DNA of 64,000 nucleotides from Arcicella rigui (GCF_034929435.1 NZ_JAYFUM010000008.1:62001-126000); one strand, 5' to 3'. Positions 25,731-34,163 are shown, numbered from the stretch's first letter. The notes: generated by a model from the sequence alone, not told the origin. Translations and numbers: made by a program.

Positions 25731-26313
25731 GTTGGTGGCAAGTTTAAAAAACAACCCTTTACATTAAAGTATGACAAAACTCGCTTTATTCTTCACTTTT
25801 TGCATTTCTATTAATTGTTCTTGTTATGGACAGACAAAGGCTTATTCGGAAAAATATATTTATAAGCTATTCAAAAAATCTGTTTTACAGACAGATAAAG
25901 GCAAAATTAAAATTCCATCCAATCCTTGGTTGATTTGTAATCAAGACAGTTCATTTTATCGCAATGACACCGTAAGACTTTTCAGTAATTCCTATTATAC
26001 AAATTCAGTGAATTGTTGTGAGTGTATTGGATGGACATTTTATGAGAAAGACAAATTCATTTCGACAAATTTTGAATTTTGTAAAGAGCCAACAACCGCA
26101 TCAGCTTTTAAAGACAAAGACCATTTTCGAGTCTTAGTTTCATCTGCTGACAATTATCTTCTGTTATCGACTTTTAATAATGACAAGCTTATTGAGACAT
26201 TTAAAATAATTAATGTTGAATATGTTAGACTGAGTACTTCAGATTTGACATCTACTGTTGTGACATTGTTGAGAGTTGCTAAATAAGCTGGATAAAGAAA
26301 ACCTGCCACCAAC
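25731..26313. mobile_element. Single-gene cassette bounded by a 10-bp inverted repeat
   Basis: GTTGGTGGCA at 25731-25740 and its exact inverse TGCCACCAAC at 26304-26313 bracket one small gene. The left end follows array A2's tail and a TTAGATATTC motif; similar junction sequences precede the genes at 29315 and 34164. The right end forms a short hairpin with GTTTGGCA. The cassette-like reading is an inference. Confidence 0.45.
25771..26286 (+). CDS. Hypothetical secreted protein
   Basis: The 171-residue protein has a signal peptide (MTKLALFFTFCISINCSCYG; the cysteine could be lipidated) and a beta-rich domain with a CCECIGW motif. No family was recognised. It is bracketed by a 10-bp inverted repeat and followed by a family B fragment, so it looks like cargo of a cassette. 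Confidence 0.65.
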   Translation: MTKLALFFTFCISINCSCYGQTKAYSEKYIYKLFKKSVLQTDKGKIKIPSNPWLICNQDSSFYRNDTVRLFSNSYYTNSVNCCECIGWTFYEKDKFISTNFEFCKEPTTASAFKDKDHFRVLVSSADNYLLLSTFNNDKLIETFKIINVEYVRLSTSDLTSTVVTLLRVAK

Positions 26314-26337
26314 ATTAGGTTTGGCATTTGAGCCATT

Positions 26338-26438
26338 GTCGGTATTTTTCACCAAAAATATGTAATCGATTTTCAAAAACTTCACTGCTTCAAGTACTAA
26401 ACAAAACGTTTTTTGTACTTCTATGAAGTATTTCTTTT
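26338..26438 (+). repeat. Repeat family B copy (B5)
   Basis: It shares GTATTTTTCACCAAAA, TTTTCAAAAAC-TCACTGCTTC and AAGTACTAAACAAAACG TTTTTTG with B6 at 27766. These are variants of the B sequence TTCAAGTATTAAGCAAAGCG. It ends just before the start of the next gene. Confidence 0.65.
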
Positions 26439-26456
26439 TATAGCGACATCTCAATA

Positions 26457-27716
26457 ATGACAAATAAAGCCAAACAACTAATCACAGACTTTAAGCAAAA
26501 CGGTTGGCAGACATCTAACCTCTATGAACGTCTATTTAAGTTAACATCAAACTCAGGTGACACATTTTACTTTGCAGCAGAATTCTTAAAAATTTTTGAT
26601 GAGAATGTGACAATATTCAACGACATATTGAGCTACGTTGACAAATCTCAATTTGCCGACCTTATTAATCTTGCTTTAGACATTCTAAAAAGACAAAAAA
26701 ATGAGAATGCCGAAAGTGTAATCGAATATGCCAGTTTGCAATTTCCAGAATTGTTACACAGTAATTTAGAATATATTTTTGACTTAAAACCAAACACAAG
26801 TACTTATTATGCTGACTACCCTTGGCGAAATTTAGCAAATGACAAAATTCAAACCTTTAAAGCAAAATTTATAAGTTCTGAAACTAATATCACCGACAAG
26901 CAAAAGCTATTTAGATGTTTGTTAGAAACACGAAATTTAGAGACTATCAATTTTGCTTATGACTATGCTCTAAACAATCAACTTTTTGACATCGAAAATA
27001 TAGAAGAATATTTGGTAGCTCATTTAGAGCTTGTAGGATATACAAAGAGAAATGGGAAAATAGAGAATTATTGCCAAAATATTGTACGACATTTTCGCTT
27101 CAATAACAACTATTTTTCAAACGATAGACCTATTCACCTTAGCAAAAAACAGCATCCAACATGGAATTTAGAAACAGACGAAACTAAATATAAATTTGGA
27201 GGCATTCTTGAAGATGATGATAATAATCCATTTATTCATTTAGTGACTTTTGATAAAATTCCTTATGGACTTAAAATATCAGGACTATCAAGCCTTACTT
27301 TAGGAATACACATCAGAGAGTTAAACGAATGCGGTGCAGTATTTTACCAACATGACAATTTTGGAAAACCATCAAAAATTGGAGAAATTAAGGACATTGA
27401 AATCTGTTTGGATTTACCTATAAAAGAAACAGAAATCTCTTTTGCTGAAACGCCTAATAGATGGGCTTTCCAAAACTGGGGTAGTTCAAACAGTAGAGAA
27501 AATTTATTTAGGCTTGGGGGCGAACCGACTTGGATACAAAGTGCAGAAGTTTTAGTTTGTCCAATTTCCAACGAAAAAATGGACTTTTTAATGCAACTTG
27601 ATACTGACCTTCCAGACATAGAAAATGGAGAAGTATATTTTGGAAGTGGTGGAATTTGCTATGTGTTTTGGTGCGACAAAACAAAAGTAAGTGGATTCAT
27701 AATGCAATGTACTTAG
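26457..27716 (+). CDS. Hypothetical protein with C-terminal DUF1963/YwqG-like region
   Basis: The first 190 residues are helical and repeat-like. The C-terminal part contains LGGEPTWIQSAEVLVCP, MDFLMQLDTDLPD and FGSGGICYVFWCD, which resemble DUF1963 (YwqG) proteins, a group related in outline to SUKH-type proteins. The N-terminal half is not typical of DUF1963. The function is unknown; an immunity or sensor role is possible given the SUKH-type gene nearby. Family B repeats flank the gene on both sides. Confidence 0.6.
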   Translation: MTNKAKQLITDFKQNGWQTSNLYERLFKLTSNSGDTFYFAAEFLKIFDENVTIFNDILSYVDKSQFADLINLALDILKRQKNENAESVIEYASLQFPELLHSNLEYIFDLKPNTSTYYADYPWRNLANDKIQTFKAKFISSETNITDKQKLFRCLLETRNLETINFAYDYALNNQLFDIENIEEYLVAHLELVGYTKRNGKIENYCQNIVRHFRFNNNYFSNDRPIHLSKKQHPTWNLETDETKYKFGGILEDDDNNPFIHLVTFDKIPYGLKISGLSSLTLGIHIRELNECGAVFYQHDNFGKPSKIGEIKDIEICLDLPIKETEISFAETPNRWAFQNWGSSNSRENLFRLGGEPTWIQSAEVLVCPISNEKMDFLMQLDTDLPDIENGEVYFGSGGICYVFWCDKTKVSGFIMQCT

Positions 27717-27765
27717 ACAATAAACTATCCTACTTGTCTAATGTTTTTCATCCTACCTTCATAAG

Positions 27766-27913
27766 TATTTTTCACCAAAACATGAGAGTAAGCAACTCAC
27801 CTATTTTCAAAAACCTCACTGCTTCAAGTACTAAACAAAACGTTTTTTGTACTTCTATGAAGTATTTCTTTTGAAAGTGAAATGATTTAATAGCCAAGCC
27901 ACGGGCTTGAACA
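27766..27913 (+). repeat. Repeat family B copy (B6)
   Basis: A longer relative of B5, starting about 50 bp after the gene stop. It contains the GTACTTCTATGAAGTA hairpin, TTTCTTTTGAAAGTGAAA and the closing CAAGCCACGGGCTTGAAC, which matches the 3' end of B1. Confidence 0.65.
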
Positions 27914-27917
27914 AATA

Positions 27918-28070
27918 AATGCCTCTTTCATCTTAAAGCCCTCCCTAAAATCCAAACTCTTGCTTCTTGTATCTTGTTTCTTCAGTCTTAAAGTCCTAAA
28001 GTCCCAAAATCACAAACTCTTGCCTCTTGTATCTTGCGTCTTGCCTCTTTCATCTTCCAATCCCAAAATC
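27918..28070 (+). repeat. Word-repeat stretch of the CTTGTATCTTG type
   Basis: Degenerate short words such as CTTGCTTCTTGTATCTTG and AAACTCTTGCCTCTTG recur several times. Similar text occurs at 35511-35585 and 40897-40948. No coding potential is seen. The rest of the gap up to 28362 shows only AT-rich sequence with no recognised signal. Confidence 0.6.
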
Positions 28071-28362
28071 CCCCCAATTACCATTTAATAAAAAAAACAT
28101 AAATTTTTCCTCCACTTTTTACCTCCCAATTATATTTTTCTTTATGTTTGAGATAAGGCTAACAGATGGGTAGATGCACCTGATATTCGACACCGATATT
28201 CCATCTTTTGCCTAAACCTTTCGTTGCCATTATCATTCAGAAAATTTACGTTCAAAATCTTTTTTGAGAGAAGAAATTCTTGCAAATAGACCACACCATT
28301 CTGGATATATCGCCCCGAAAAGCATACTCTTACACTATTGTAAATTTTAAACCTTTAATAAA

Positions 28363-28842
28363 ATGAGTAACACAAACAGAATCTCAGCCGTTTTGCCTGA
28401 AGCAGACAAAGCCGCTACCCTCGCTTTACTTGAACAAGTAAAAAGCAAATTGCCATTTTTGATTAGTACGCCAAGCACCGAAAGCACCAATAGAGTAATG
28501 GGGCCAAAGAGTGTGGAGTATGTAAACTTGTGTTTGGAAGGGGCAAAAACCTATCCAAACAAAATGACGGGAGATTTTGATACGCCAGAATTGGAAAGAG
28601 ATGTTGCCTTGATTAACCAGCTATGGAGTGTAAGAATAGCTGTGGCAGATTTGTTGGATAAAATAGACGACACCATGTCGGCAGCGAGTTCGGATGCGAT
28701 GAATGCTTCTGATAAGGCTTATAGATTATTAAAGGCAGCCTCCAATGAAGACGGTTCGATGAAAGATTTGGTAAACAGAATAGCACAACGATACAAACGC
28801 AAGCCCCCTAAAAAAGGAAATAATGGAGATACCACCGTATAA
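28363..28842 (+). CDS. Hypothetical helical protein
   Basis: The 159-residue protein lacks a signal peptide and membrane helix, and is predicted helical throughout with a basic C-terminus (RYKRKPPKKGNN). Composition (Ala/Asp/Lys-rich) and GC content are higher than in neighbouring accessory genes, so it may be older chromosomal content. No family was recognised. Array A3 begins directly behind it. Confidence 0.7.
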   Translation: MSNTNRISAVLPEADKAATLALLEQVKSKLPFLISTPSTESTNRVMGPKSVEYVNLCLEGAKTYPNKMTGDFDTPELERDVALINQLWSVRIAVADLLDKIDDTMSAASSDAMNASDKAYRLLKAASNEDGSMKDLVNRIAQRYKRKPPKKGNNGDTTV

Positions 28843-28852
28843 GCTTTAAACC

Positions 28853-28890
28853 AAAGCGTAGTCTTTCGTTTGATGGGCTACGCTTTTTTT
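28853..28890 (+). terminator. Terminator-like hairpin at the head of array A3
   Basis: AAAGCGTAG with CTACGCTTT is a variant of the A2 hairpin with one mismatch next to the loop, followed by seven T residues. It lies 10 bp after the preceding gene, so it can also act as that gene's terminator. Confidence 0.8.
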
Positions 28891-29121
28891 GATGAGTATT
28901 CAAATGATGCTCTTGAGGATTAAAACGATAATCGGAAGTATTAAAATCATCCTCGTGAGCATTAAAACGATACTCACGAGGATTGAAATGGTACTTTTGA
29001 GGATTAAAATCATTCTCGTGAGAGTTAAAACGATACTTGTGAGGATTGAAATGGGACTCGTGAGCATTAAAACGATGCTCGTGAGTATTAAAATGATACT
29101 CACGAGTATTCAAACAATACT
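28891..29121 (+). repeat. 21-bp dyad repeat array A3 (about 11 units)
   Basis: Continuous units of the type GAGGATTAAAACGATAATCG and GAGCATTAAAACGATACTCA keep the 21-bp period. Both strands have long open frames: hydrophobic SIKTILV-like heptads on plus, polar FNTHEYR-like heptads on minus. Symmetric openness is expected for a dyad repeat and does not show coding. Confidence 0.92.
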
Positions 29122-29145
29122 TAAAGAGCCTAAACCTTGTTGAGA

Positions 29146-29210
29146 TTTAAACAAATTAGATATTTTGAAATAAATACTTAGTTTTAAAAACAATGTGAAC
29201 AAGCTAACGG
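29146..29210 (+). repeat. Conserved tail of the array element (A3)
   Basis: TTTAAACAAATTAGATATTT and TGAAATAAATACTTAGTTTT match the A2 and A4 tails, ending in GTGAACAAGCTAACGG. Confidence 0.75.
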
Positions 29211-29250
29211 AAAGCGACTTGAACTGGGGAAATGGGGTTTTATGGGGGGA

Positions 29251-29258
29251 TATATTTG
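29251..29258 (+). promoter_or_regulatory. Candidate -7 box upstream of the helicase operon
   Basis: TATATTTG fits TAnnTTTG and lies 57 bp before the helicase ATG, in the junction region that follows array A3. It overlaps the TTGTTATATTCC motif resembling junctions at other cargo genes. Confidence 0.35.
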
Positions 29259-29314
29259 TTATATTCCAATGCCAAGTGACACTCTTCTAATATATATAAA
29301 ATAACCAATAAAAA

Positions 29315-32300
29315 ATGAATCTTAAAGGTGGATATATAATTGACGAAATTTTTAATTCATTTATTGAAAAGCGGCAAATTGAAGATTTTGAAAGTGCGAT
29401 TAATGTATTTTCAAAACATTGTTGTTATGAATTAGTAGGTGTGGAAGATTTTCAGCTAAATGAAAATACAGAAAACTTTAACAAGCAAATTCTTGTAGCT
29501 TATAATATTGTTAATAGAGGAAATCCTACAAGAGCTAGTTTATTTGTTACTCAAAAAATACTTCAAAAGTATGGCTTCTCAAAAGTAAAAAACGAACGAA
29601 CAGGCAGTATAGTTTTTGTTAATTCTGATAATCAAATTATTCCAATTTCAGAGTCATTGGTAACAACTGAAGTTTTGTTTGAGTCGATTAATAAAGAAAT
29701 ATATGACTGTATTTACATTCCAATATTAATTGGACAAATTCAAAAATCATTTTTACTATTATGGCTTAATGATATAGTAAGTGTTTCGAAAAACTTTCAA
29801 ATTCATTGTAATGAAAGTTTGAAAGAATATTTTGAATTAGCATTTGATGACTTATTTATGCTAATTGAGAATATACACATACTGGCTAATGAACCATTTG
29901 AAAAACCAAATATTACATTTAGCGACCAAGTAAATGCAAATTTAAGTTTGGGAGTTAATGATGATGGATTCACTTATAACATTATTCCAATAGAAAATGT
30001 AGAAACGTATTTAGACAAGGTTTTGACAACAAAAAAAATTAGATACCAACCTATTGGCGAATATGATACTAATAATAAATTTATAATACACCAAGAGAAA
30101 ATTGGTTCATTACTTTATTTCTTAAATAATCATTTTCGTAAAATTGAATTTAGAGAAGGGCAGTTACAAATTTTAAATAGAATTTTACAATGTAAAGATG
30201 TAATTGGCATTTTGCCAACAGGCAGCGGAAAATCTTTAACTTATCAGATCTCAACATTGCTACAACCAGGGGTTTCAATTATCATAGACCCTATTCGTTC
30301 ATTAATGATAGACCAATATGACAAACTCAGACAAAATTTTATTGATAAAACACTTTATATAAATTCATTTGACAACAAAGAAGCTCGATTAGAAAAGTTG
30401 AGTTTATTATCTAATGGGAAAATCCAATTTGCGATTATAGGACCTGAAAGATTTCAAATTCTAGAATTTAGAAATTTTATGAGAGATTTTGTAGCAAATA
30501 AGTTGGATTTTAGCTATTCTGTTATTGATGAAGCACATTGTATTTCTGAATGGGGACACGATTTCAGATATTCTTATCTAAGACTACGTGATGGCATTTT
30601 CAAATACTGTTTCAACGAAAATACAACTGAATTTAATCAAATTGCTTTAACTGCTACAGCTTCGTTTGATGTTATTGCAGATATTCAAAGAGAGTTAAAG
30701 ATGGCAGAAGATGTGTTAGTTAGTACACCACCAGAAGCAATTGACAGAGAGGAATTGAAATTTATAATTGAAGATATTCCAAATCCTGAATTTGTTGATG
30801 ATAATTCCGAATTTTTCATTAGAGAAAAGGAAGTGGGAAGAATTAAATATCCTCGAATAAAACAAATTATAAAAACTATCCCCACTATACCATTTTTAAA
30901 ATTGGACACATATCAAAAGGCTACTTTTTTCAATCAAAACAATGGAAGATATAAAAATTGTGGTTTAATTTTTTGTCCAACAAAAAGTGATACACTTGGA
31001 AATGGAGTAGTAGCAAACTTAAAAGGTTTTTGGACAGTAAAACCTTATGCTAGGCAGTTTATAGAAGGATTAGAAAATGAGGATTATTTGGAGTGTACAA
31101 CATTTATGGGGCAAAATGATGATGGAACTATTGTTTCTGATATTTCTTCAAATTCATTTGAAAACCAAAAAAGTTTTTTAGCAAATAAATATAATCTAAT
31201 GATTGCTACGAAAGCCTTTGGAATGGGTATAGACAAGCCCAATATTAGATATACAATTCATTATAGTATTCCTCAGTCTGTCGAAAGTTTTTATCAAGAA
31301 GCAGGAAGAGCGGGTAGAAATAGAGAAAACTCTGTAAACTACATATTATATAATCAATTTGATGTAGAAACCAATAATGATTTTATTAGAAATGCACATA
31401 AAAGTTTTACAAGAGAAAGAAATATTTTCAATGAAATACTAACAGAAGTCAATTATGAAACAAGATTTTTCAACAAAGTAATTGAAAAACACTTAAACGA
31501 AAAATTCATTGTAGAAAGTTATAATGAAAAATTCAATGTTTATTTGTCTACCAAAAATCCATATTTAAATGTAAAGAATAAAATAGGAACTAAAAATTTT
31601 GGATTTATCAGACTGAATAATGCTGAATTACAAATAGAGACAAATTGGATAAATGGATGCGATATAGTAGAAGCTGAAACAATTTTAAAAGAAACTAAAA
31701 ATATTTTAAAGGAATTATTTATTGGTGTAGATATTGAAAAAGCAATTAGAGAAAACAAACAAAAAGGACTTGAAGACACAATTGCAGAAACAGGAACGGG
31801 TTATAGATTTTTGAATATTGGATTTGAAAATGATACTGTTGAAAAGTTAGCATTTCTTATTCCACTCTATGAATACCATATTATCACACCAGTCATAGAA
31901 GAACTAAAAGAGAAAGTTCCGGCTTATCAAGCAATTGGAAATAATGATGTTATTTTTAAATTATTAAAGAAGAAATTAATATTAGATGCTTACGATTTTA
32001 CAAACAATGCTGATGATAAAACTTCAGAAGATTTATTCCTAAAGAATTTAGATTTTGAATACAAAAAACTTGTAAACTATAACGTTTCAGGAATAAATCT
32101 AACCAATGATGCAATTATTAAATTTCGTACAGAATATTGGCGTATTCGCTCAGAGCAAGATACAATGAGAGCAATCTATCGGTTATCTATAGTTGGTGTT
32201 GTAGATGATTATGTTGTTAATTACCGTGATAGAAGAATTTTTGTAAAGTTCAGTGGCAAAACTAATTACGGTTACAAAAATAATTTTGAAAATTATTTGA

Positions 32301-33040
32301 GGCGTTATTTAGGTATGCAATCTACTAAAAAATGGACTTTAAAAGCTGAAACAAGAGAAGAAGAAACTGAACTTAGAAAATATTTATTTACGTTAACTGA
32401 TTTTTTTGAGTTTACAATTGCTGATAAAAGGGTAGCTTCTGCAAAAATTATGGACAACTTATGCAGTAGCTACGTAAAGAATTTAGATAAAGAAAATGCA
32501 GAAAAAATATTTAGAGAAAATATTGTATTTTATTTTACTTCAAAATATGCCGAAGAGTTACTTAATAAAATAAATGAAAGCCAAAATCAAGAAGATTTTG
32601 AAATATTCAACTATTTCATAGACAAAATAGAAAACCCTCCTGAAAATGAAGTTGGTTTAGAGTTGAATAATGCAAAGCATATTTTAGGTGCTTGCCAACG
32701 ATTTAAAGCATTAGGTCAATCGAACGAAATTGTTAATTTATTGACTTCATTTTGCACTTTGCTCCTTGAAACAAAAATCAATGGACATTTACCAAATTTT
32801 CTAAATAGCAATATTATAATAGAACAAGTAAATTTATGTAATGAAACTTTCTACTATTTCTCAAGAAAAGAAAATATTCATAATAAGGATTATCTTTCAA
32901 TATTAAAGAAATACACTACTTTACTTACTTTAGTAATACCAGAAACTCAATTGTTGTGTACAAAGCTTTATAAAACAGCCTCACTTTTTATATTAGAAAA
33001 AAACATAACAAAATTCACTAATAAATTTGTAATTATATAA
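29315..33040 (+). CDS. Large RecQ-like SF2 helicase
   Basis: The 1241-residue protein has an unassigned N-terminal region (about 1-260) and a RecQ-like helicase core (about 265-680): FREGQLQILNRIL (motif 0), GILPTGSGKS near residue 300 (Walker A), VIDEAHCISEWGHDFRYSYL (DEAH box), ALTATAS, CPTKSDT, FGMGIDKPNIRYTIHY and QEAGRAGRNR (motif VI). The cysteines of the RecQ zinc-binding domain are absent. About 560 residues of unknown fold follow. The size and extra domains argue against housekeeping RecQ; large RecQ-like helicases of this sort are known in phage-defence loci (for example DpdF). The neighbour starts on the next base. It is very AT-rich. Confidence 0.9.
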   Translation: MNLKGGYIIDEIFNSFIEKRQIEDFESAINVFSKHCCYELVGVEDFQLNENTENFNKQILVAYNIVNRGNPTRASLFVTQKILQKYGFSKVKNERTGSIVFVNSDNQIIPISESLVTTEVLFESINKEIYDCIYIPILIGQIQKSFLLLWLNDIVSVSKNFQIHCNESLKEYFELAFDDLFMLIENIHILANEPFEKPNITFSDQVNANLSLGVNDDGFTYNIIPIENVETYLDKVLTTKKIRYQPIGEYDTNNKFIIHQEKIGSLLYFLNNHFRKIEFREGQLQILNRILQCKDVIGILPTGSGKSLTYQISTLLQPGVSIIIDPIRSLMIDQYDKLRQNFIDKTLYINSFDNKEARLEKLSLLSNGKIQFAIIGPERFQILEFRNFMRDFVANKLDFSYSVIDEAHCISEWGHDFRYSYLRLRDGIFKYCFNENTTEFNQIALTATASFDVIADIQRELKMAEDVLVSTPPEAIDREELKFIIEDIPNPEFVDDNSEFFIREKEVGRIKYPRIKQIIKTIPTIPFLKLDTYQKATFFNQNNGRYKNCGLIFCPTKSDTLGNGVVANLKGFWTVKPYARQFIEGLENEDYLECTTFMGQNDDGTIVSDISSNSFENQKSFLANKYNLMIATKAFGMGIDKPNIRYTIHYSIPQSVESFYQEAGRAGRNRENSVNYILYNQFDVETNNDFIRNAHKSFTRERNIFNEILTEVNYETRFFNKVIEKHLNEKFIVESYNEKFNVYLSTKNPYLNVKNKIGTKNFGFIRLNNAELQIETNWINGCDIVEAETILKETKNILKELFIGVDIEKAIRENKQKGLEDTIAETGTGYRFLNIGFENDTVEKLAFLIPLYEYHIITPVIEELKEKVPAYQAIGNNDVIFKLLKKKLILDAYDFTNNADDKTSEDLFLKNLDFEYKKLVNYNVSGINLTNDAIIKFRTEYWRIRSEQDTMRAIYRLSIVGVVDDYVVNYRDRRIFVKFSGKTNYGYKNNFENYLRRYLGMQSTKKWTLKAETREEETELRKYLFTLTDFFEFTIADKRVASAKIMDNLCSSYVKNLDKENAEKIFRENIVFYFTSKYAEELLNKINESQNQEDFEIFNYFIDKIENPPENEVGLELNNAKHILGACQRFKALGQSNEIVNLLTSFCTLLLETKINGHLPNFLNSNIIIEQVNLCNETFYYFSRKENIHNKDYLSILKKYTTLLTLVIPETQLLCTKLYKTASLFILEKNITKFTNKFVII

Positions 33041-33622
33041 ATGGAAGATAAAATAGAACAAATAGTAAGCAATATCGAAGAAAGCTTTAATAAACTTAAT
33101 ACTGCTGTTGAACAACTTCAAAAAGCAGAAAAAATAGCTTCAAGTTCGGTCGATACAACAAGTACATTGATTACTGAATTTAAAACAAGTATAGAATCAA
33201 TTGAAAAACTTGTAAAAGTTGACTTTGCAAATGAATACAATAATTTAGCAGGTTTAAATAACCAACTTTTAGAAAAAATAAATAAAATTGATTTTGACAA
33301 CAAGTTTCATTCTGTTGAACAAAAAGTGGTAGATAAAAACTTTGACACCAAATTTAGTGAATTAAGTACAGCAGTTACTAACATTAACTTTGACAACAAG
33401 TTCCAATCTGTTGAACAAAAAATTATTGATAAAAATTTTGACACCAAATTTAGCGAATTAAATACAGTAGTTGCTAATATTAACTTTGACAATAAATTTC
33501 AAGCTGTTGAAGATAATTTAGGCAACCAAATGAAAGAAATTAGGCACCTAAAAACACTTATGTATATAGTTTTTGCATTGATTATTATTTGTGCCATATC
33601 AACAATATTTTCCCATGGCTAG
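33041..33622 (+). CDS. Coiled-coil membrane protein with 32-residue repeats, helicase partner
   Basis: The gene begins on the base after the helicase stop, implying tight coupling. The 193-residue protein is a long coiled coil (about 1-165). Residues 83-114 and 115-146 are near-identical 32-residue repeats (DNKFHSVEQK... and DNKFQSVEQK..., each with NFDTKFSEL), with a partial third copy to about 160. One membrane helix follows (about 170-188), with a short tail. The DNA of the two repeats is about 85 percent identical, suggesting recent duplication. The protein could anchor or oligomerise the helicase at the membrane. No family was recognised. Confidence 0.85.
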   Translation: MEDKIEQIVSNIEESFNKLNTAVEQLQKAEKIASSSVDTTSTLITEFKTSIESIEKLVKVDFANEYNNLAGLNNQLLEKINKIDFDNKFHSVEQKVVDKNFDTKFSELSTAVTNINFDNKFQSVEQKIIDKNFDTKFSELNTVVANINFDNKFQAVEDNLGNQMKEIRHLKTLMYIVFALIIICAISTIFSHG

Positions 33623-33679
33623 CTTAAGTGTTATTTCACTTAGACCCACAAATAAATGTAGTCTTAGACTGCACTCATA
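33623..33679 (+). repeat. Repeat family B fragment (B7) leading into array A4
   Basis: TTAAGTGTTATTTCACTTAG followed by ACCCACAAATAAATG and GACTGCACTCATAACC matches the 5' part of the B element. It runs directly into the terminator-like hairpin of array A4, showing that B and A units can be physically joined. Confidence 0.7.
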
Positions 33680-33683
33680 ACCA

Positions 33684-33722
33684 AAAGCGTAGCCTTTCGA
33701 TAGTTTGGCTACGCTTTTTTTT
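33684..33722 (+). terminator. Terminator-like hairpin at the head of array A4
   Basis: AAAGCGTAGCC with GGCTACGCTTT, followed by a T run. It is the same structure as at A2 and may end the helicase operon transcript. Confidence 0.8.
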
Positions 33723-33955
33723 GATGAGTATTCAAATCATGCTCTTGAGTATTAAAATGGGGCTTGGGAGTATTAAAACGATACTCACGAGCATTCAAGC
33801 GATACTTACAAGTATTGAAATGGTGCTTGAGAGAATTAAAACCATACTTATTAGTATTAAAATAGTTCTCGTGAGCATTTAAACGATACTCACGAGGCTT
33901 GAAATGGTACATATCAGTATTAAAATGATACTCACGAGTATTAAAACGATGCTTA
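33723..33955 (+). repeat. 21-bp dyad repeat array A4 (about 11 units)
   Basis: The first two units are nearly the same as in A2 and A5 (GATGAGTATTCAAATCATGC, then CTTGAGTATTAAAATGGGGC). Later units diverge, showing independent drift of array interiors while the period stays 21 bp. Confidence 0.92.
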
Positions 33956-33977
33956 AATAGCCTGTTTCTTATTGCGA

Positions 33978-34040
33978 TTAAACCAATTGGATATTTTGAA
34001 ATAAACACTTAGATTTAATAAAATGTGAACACGCTAACAA
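33978..34040 (+). repeat. Conserved tail of the array element (A4)
   Basis: TTAAACCAATTGGATATTTT and GAAATAAACACTTAGATTTA followed by GTGAACACGCTAAC correspond to the A2 and A3 tails. Confidence 0.75.
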
Positions 34041-34054
34041 GTTCAGATTCAAGC

Positions 34055-34099
34055 TATATAACTGTCATAAACTTATGTTAGTTATATATCCGTTGTTAT
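34055..34099 (+). repeat. Junction hairpin between array tail and Rpn cargo gene
   Basis: TATATAACTGTCATAA (34055) and TTATGTTAGTTATATA (34073) pair at 14 of 16 positions with a 2-nt loop. The stem is followed by TCCGTTG. A related sequence (TATAACTACCATAAACTT ... TTAGATATTCGTTGG) precedes the gene at 25771. It may be a recombination or boundary site; this is inference. Confidence 0.45.
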
Positions 34100-34130
34100 C
34101 CATTTTAAAAGAAAATAAATCTAAAAACCG

Positions 34131-34138
34131 TACCTTTG
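34131..34138 (+). promoter_or_regulatory. Candidate -7 box of the second Rpn-type gene
   Basis: TACCTTTG fits TAnnTTTG, 25 bp before the ATG. A matching -33 element at 19-21 bp is not clear. Confidence 0.45.
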
Positions 34139-34163
34139 CATTAAAGATAAACATGACTTTCCA

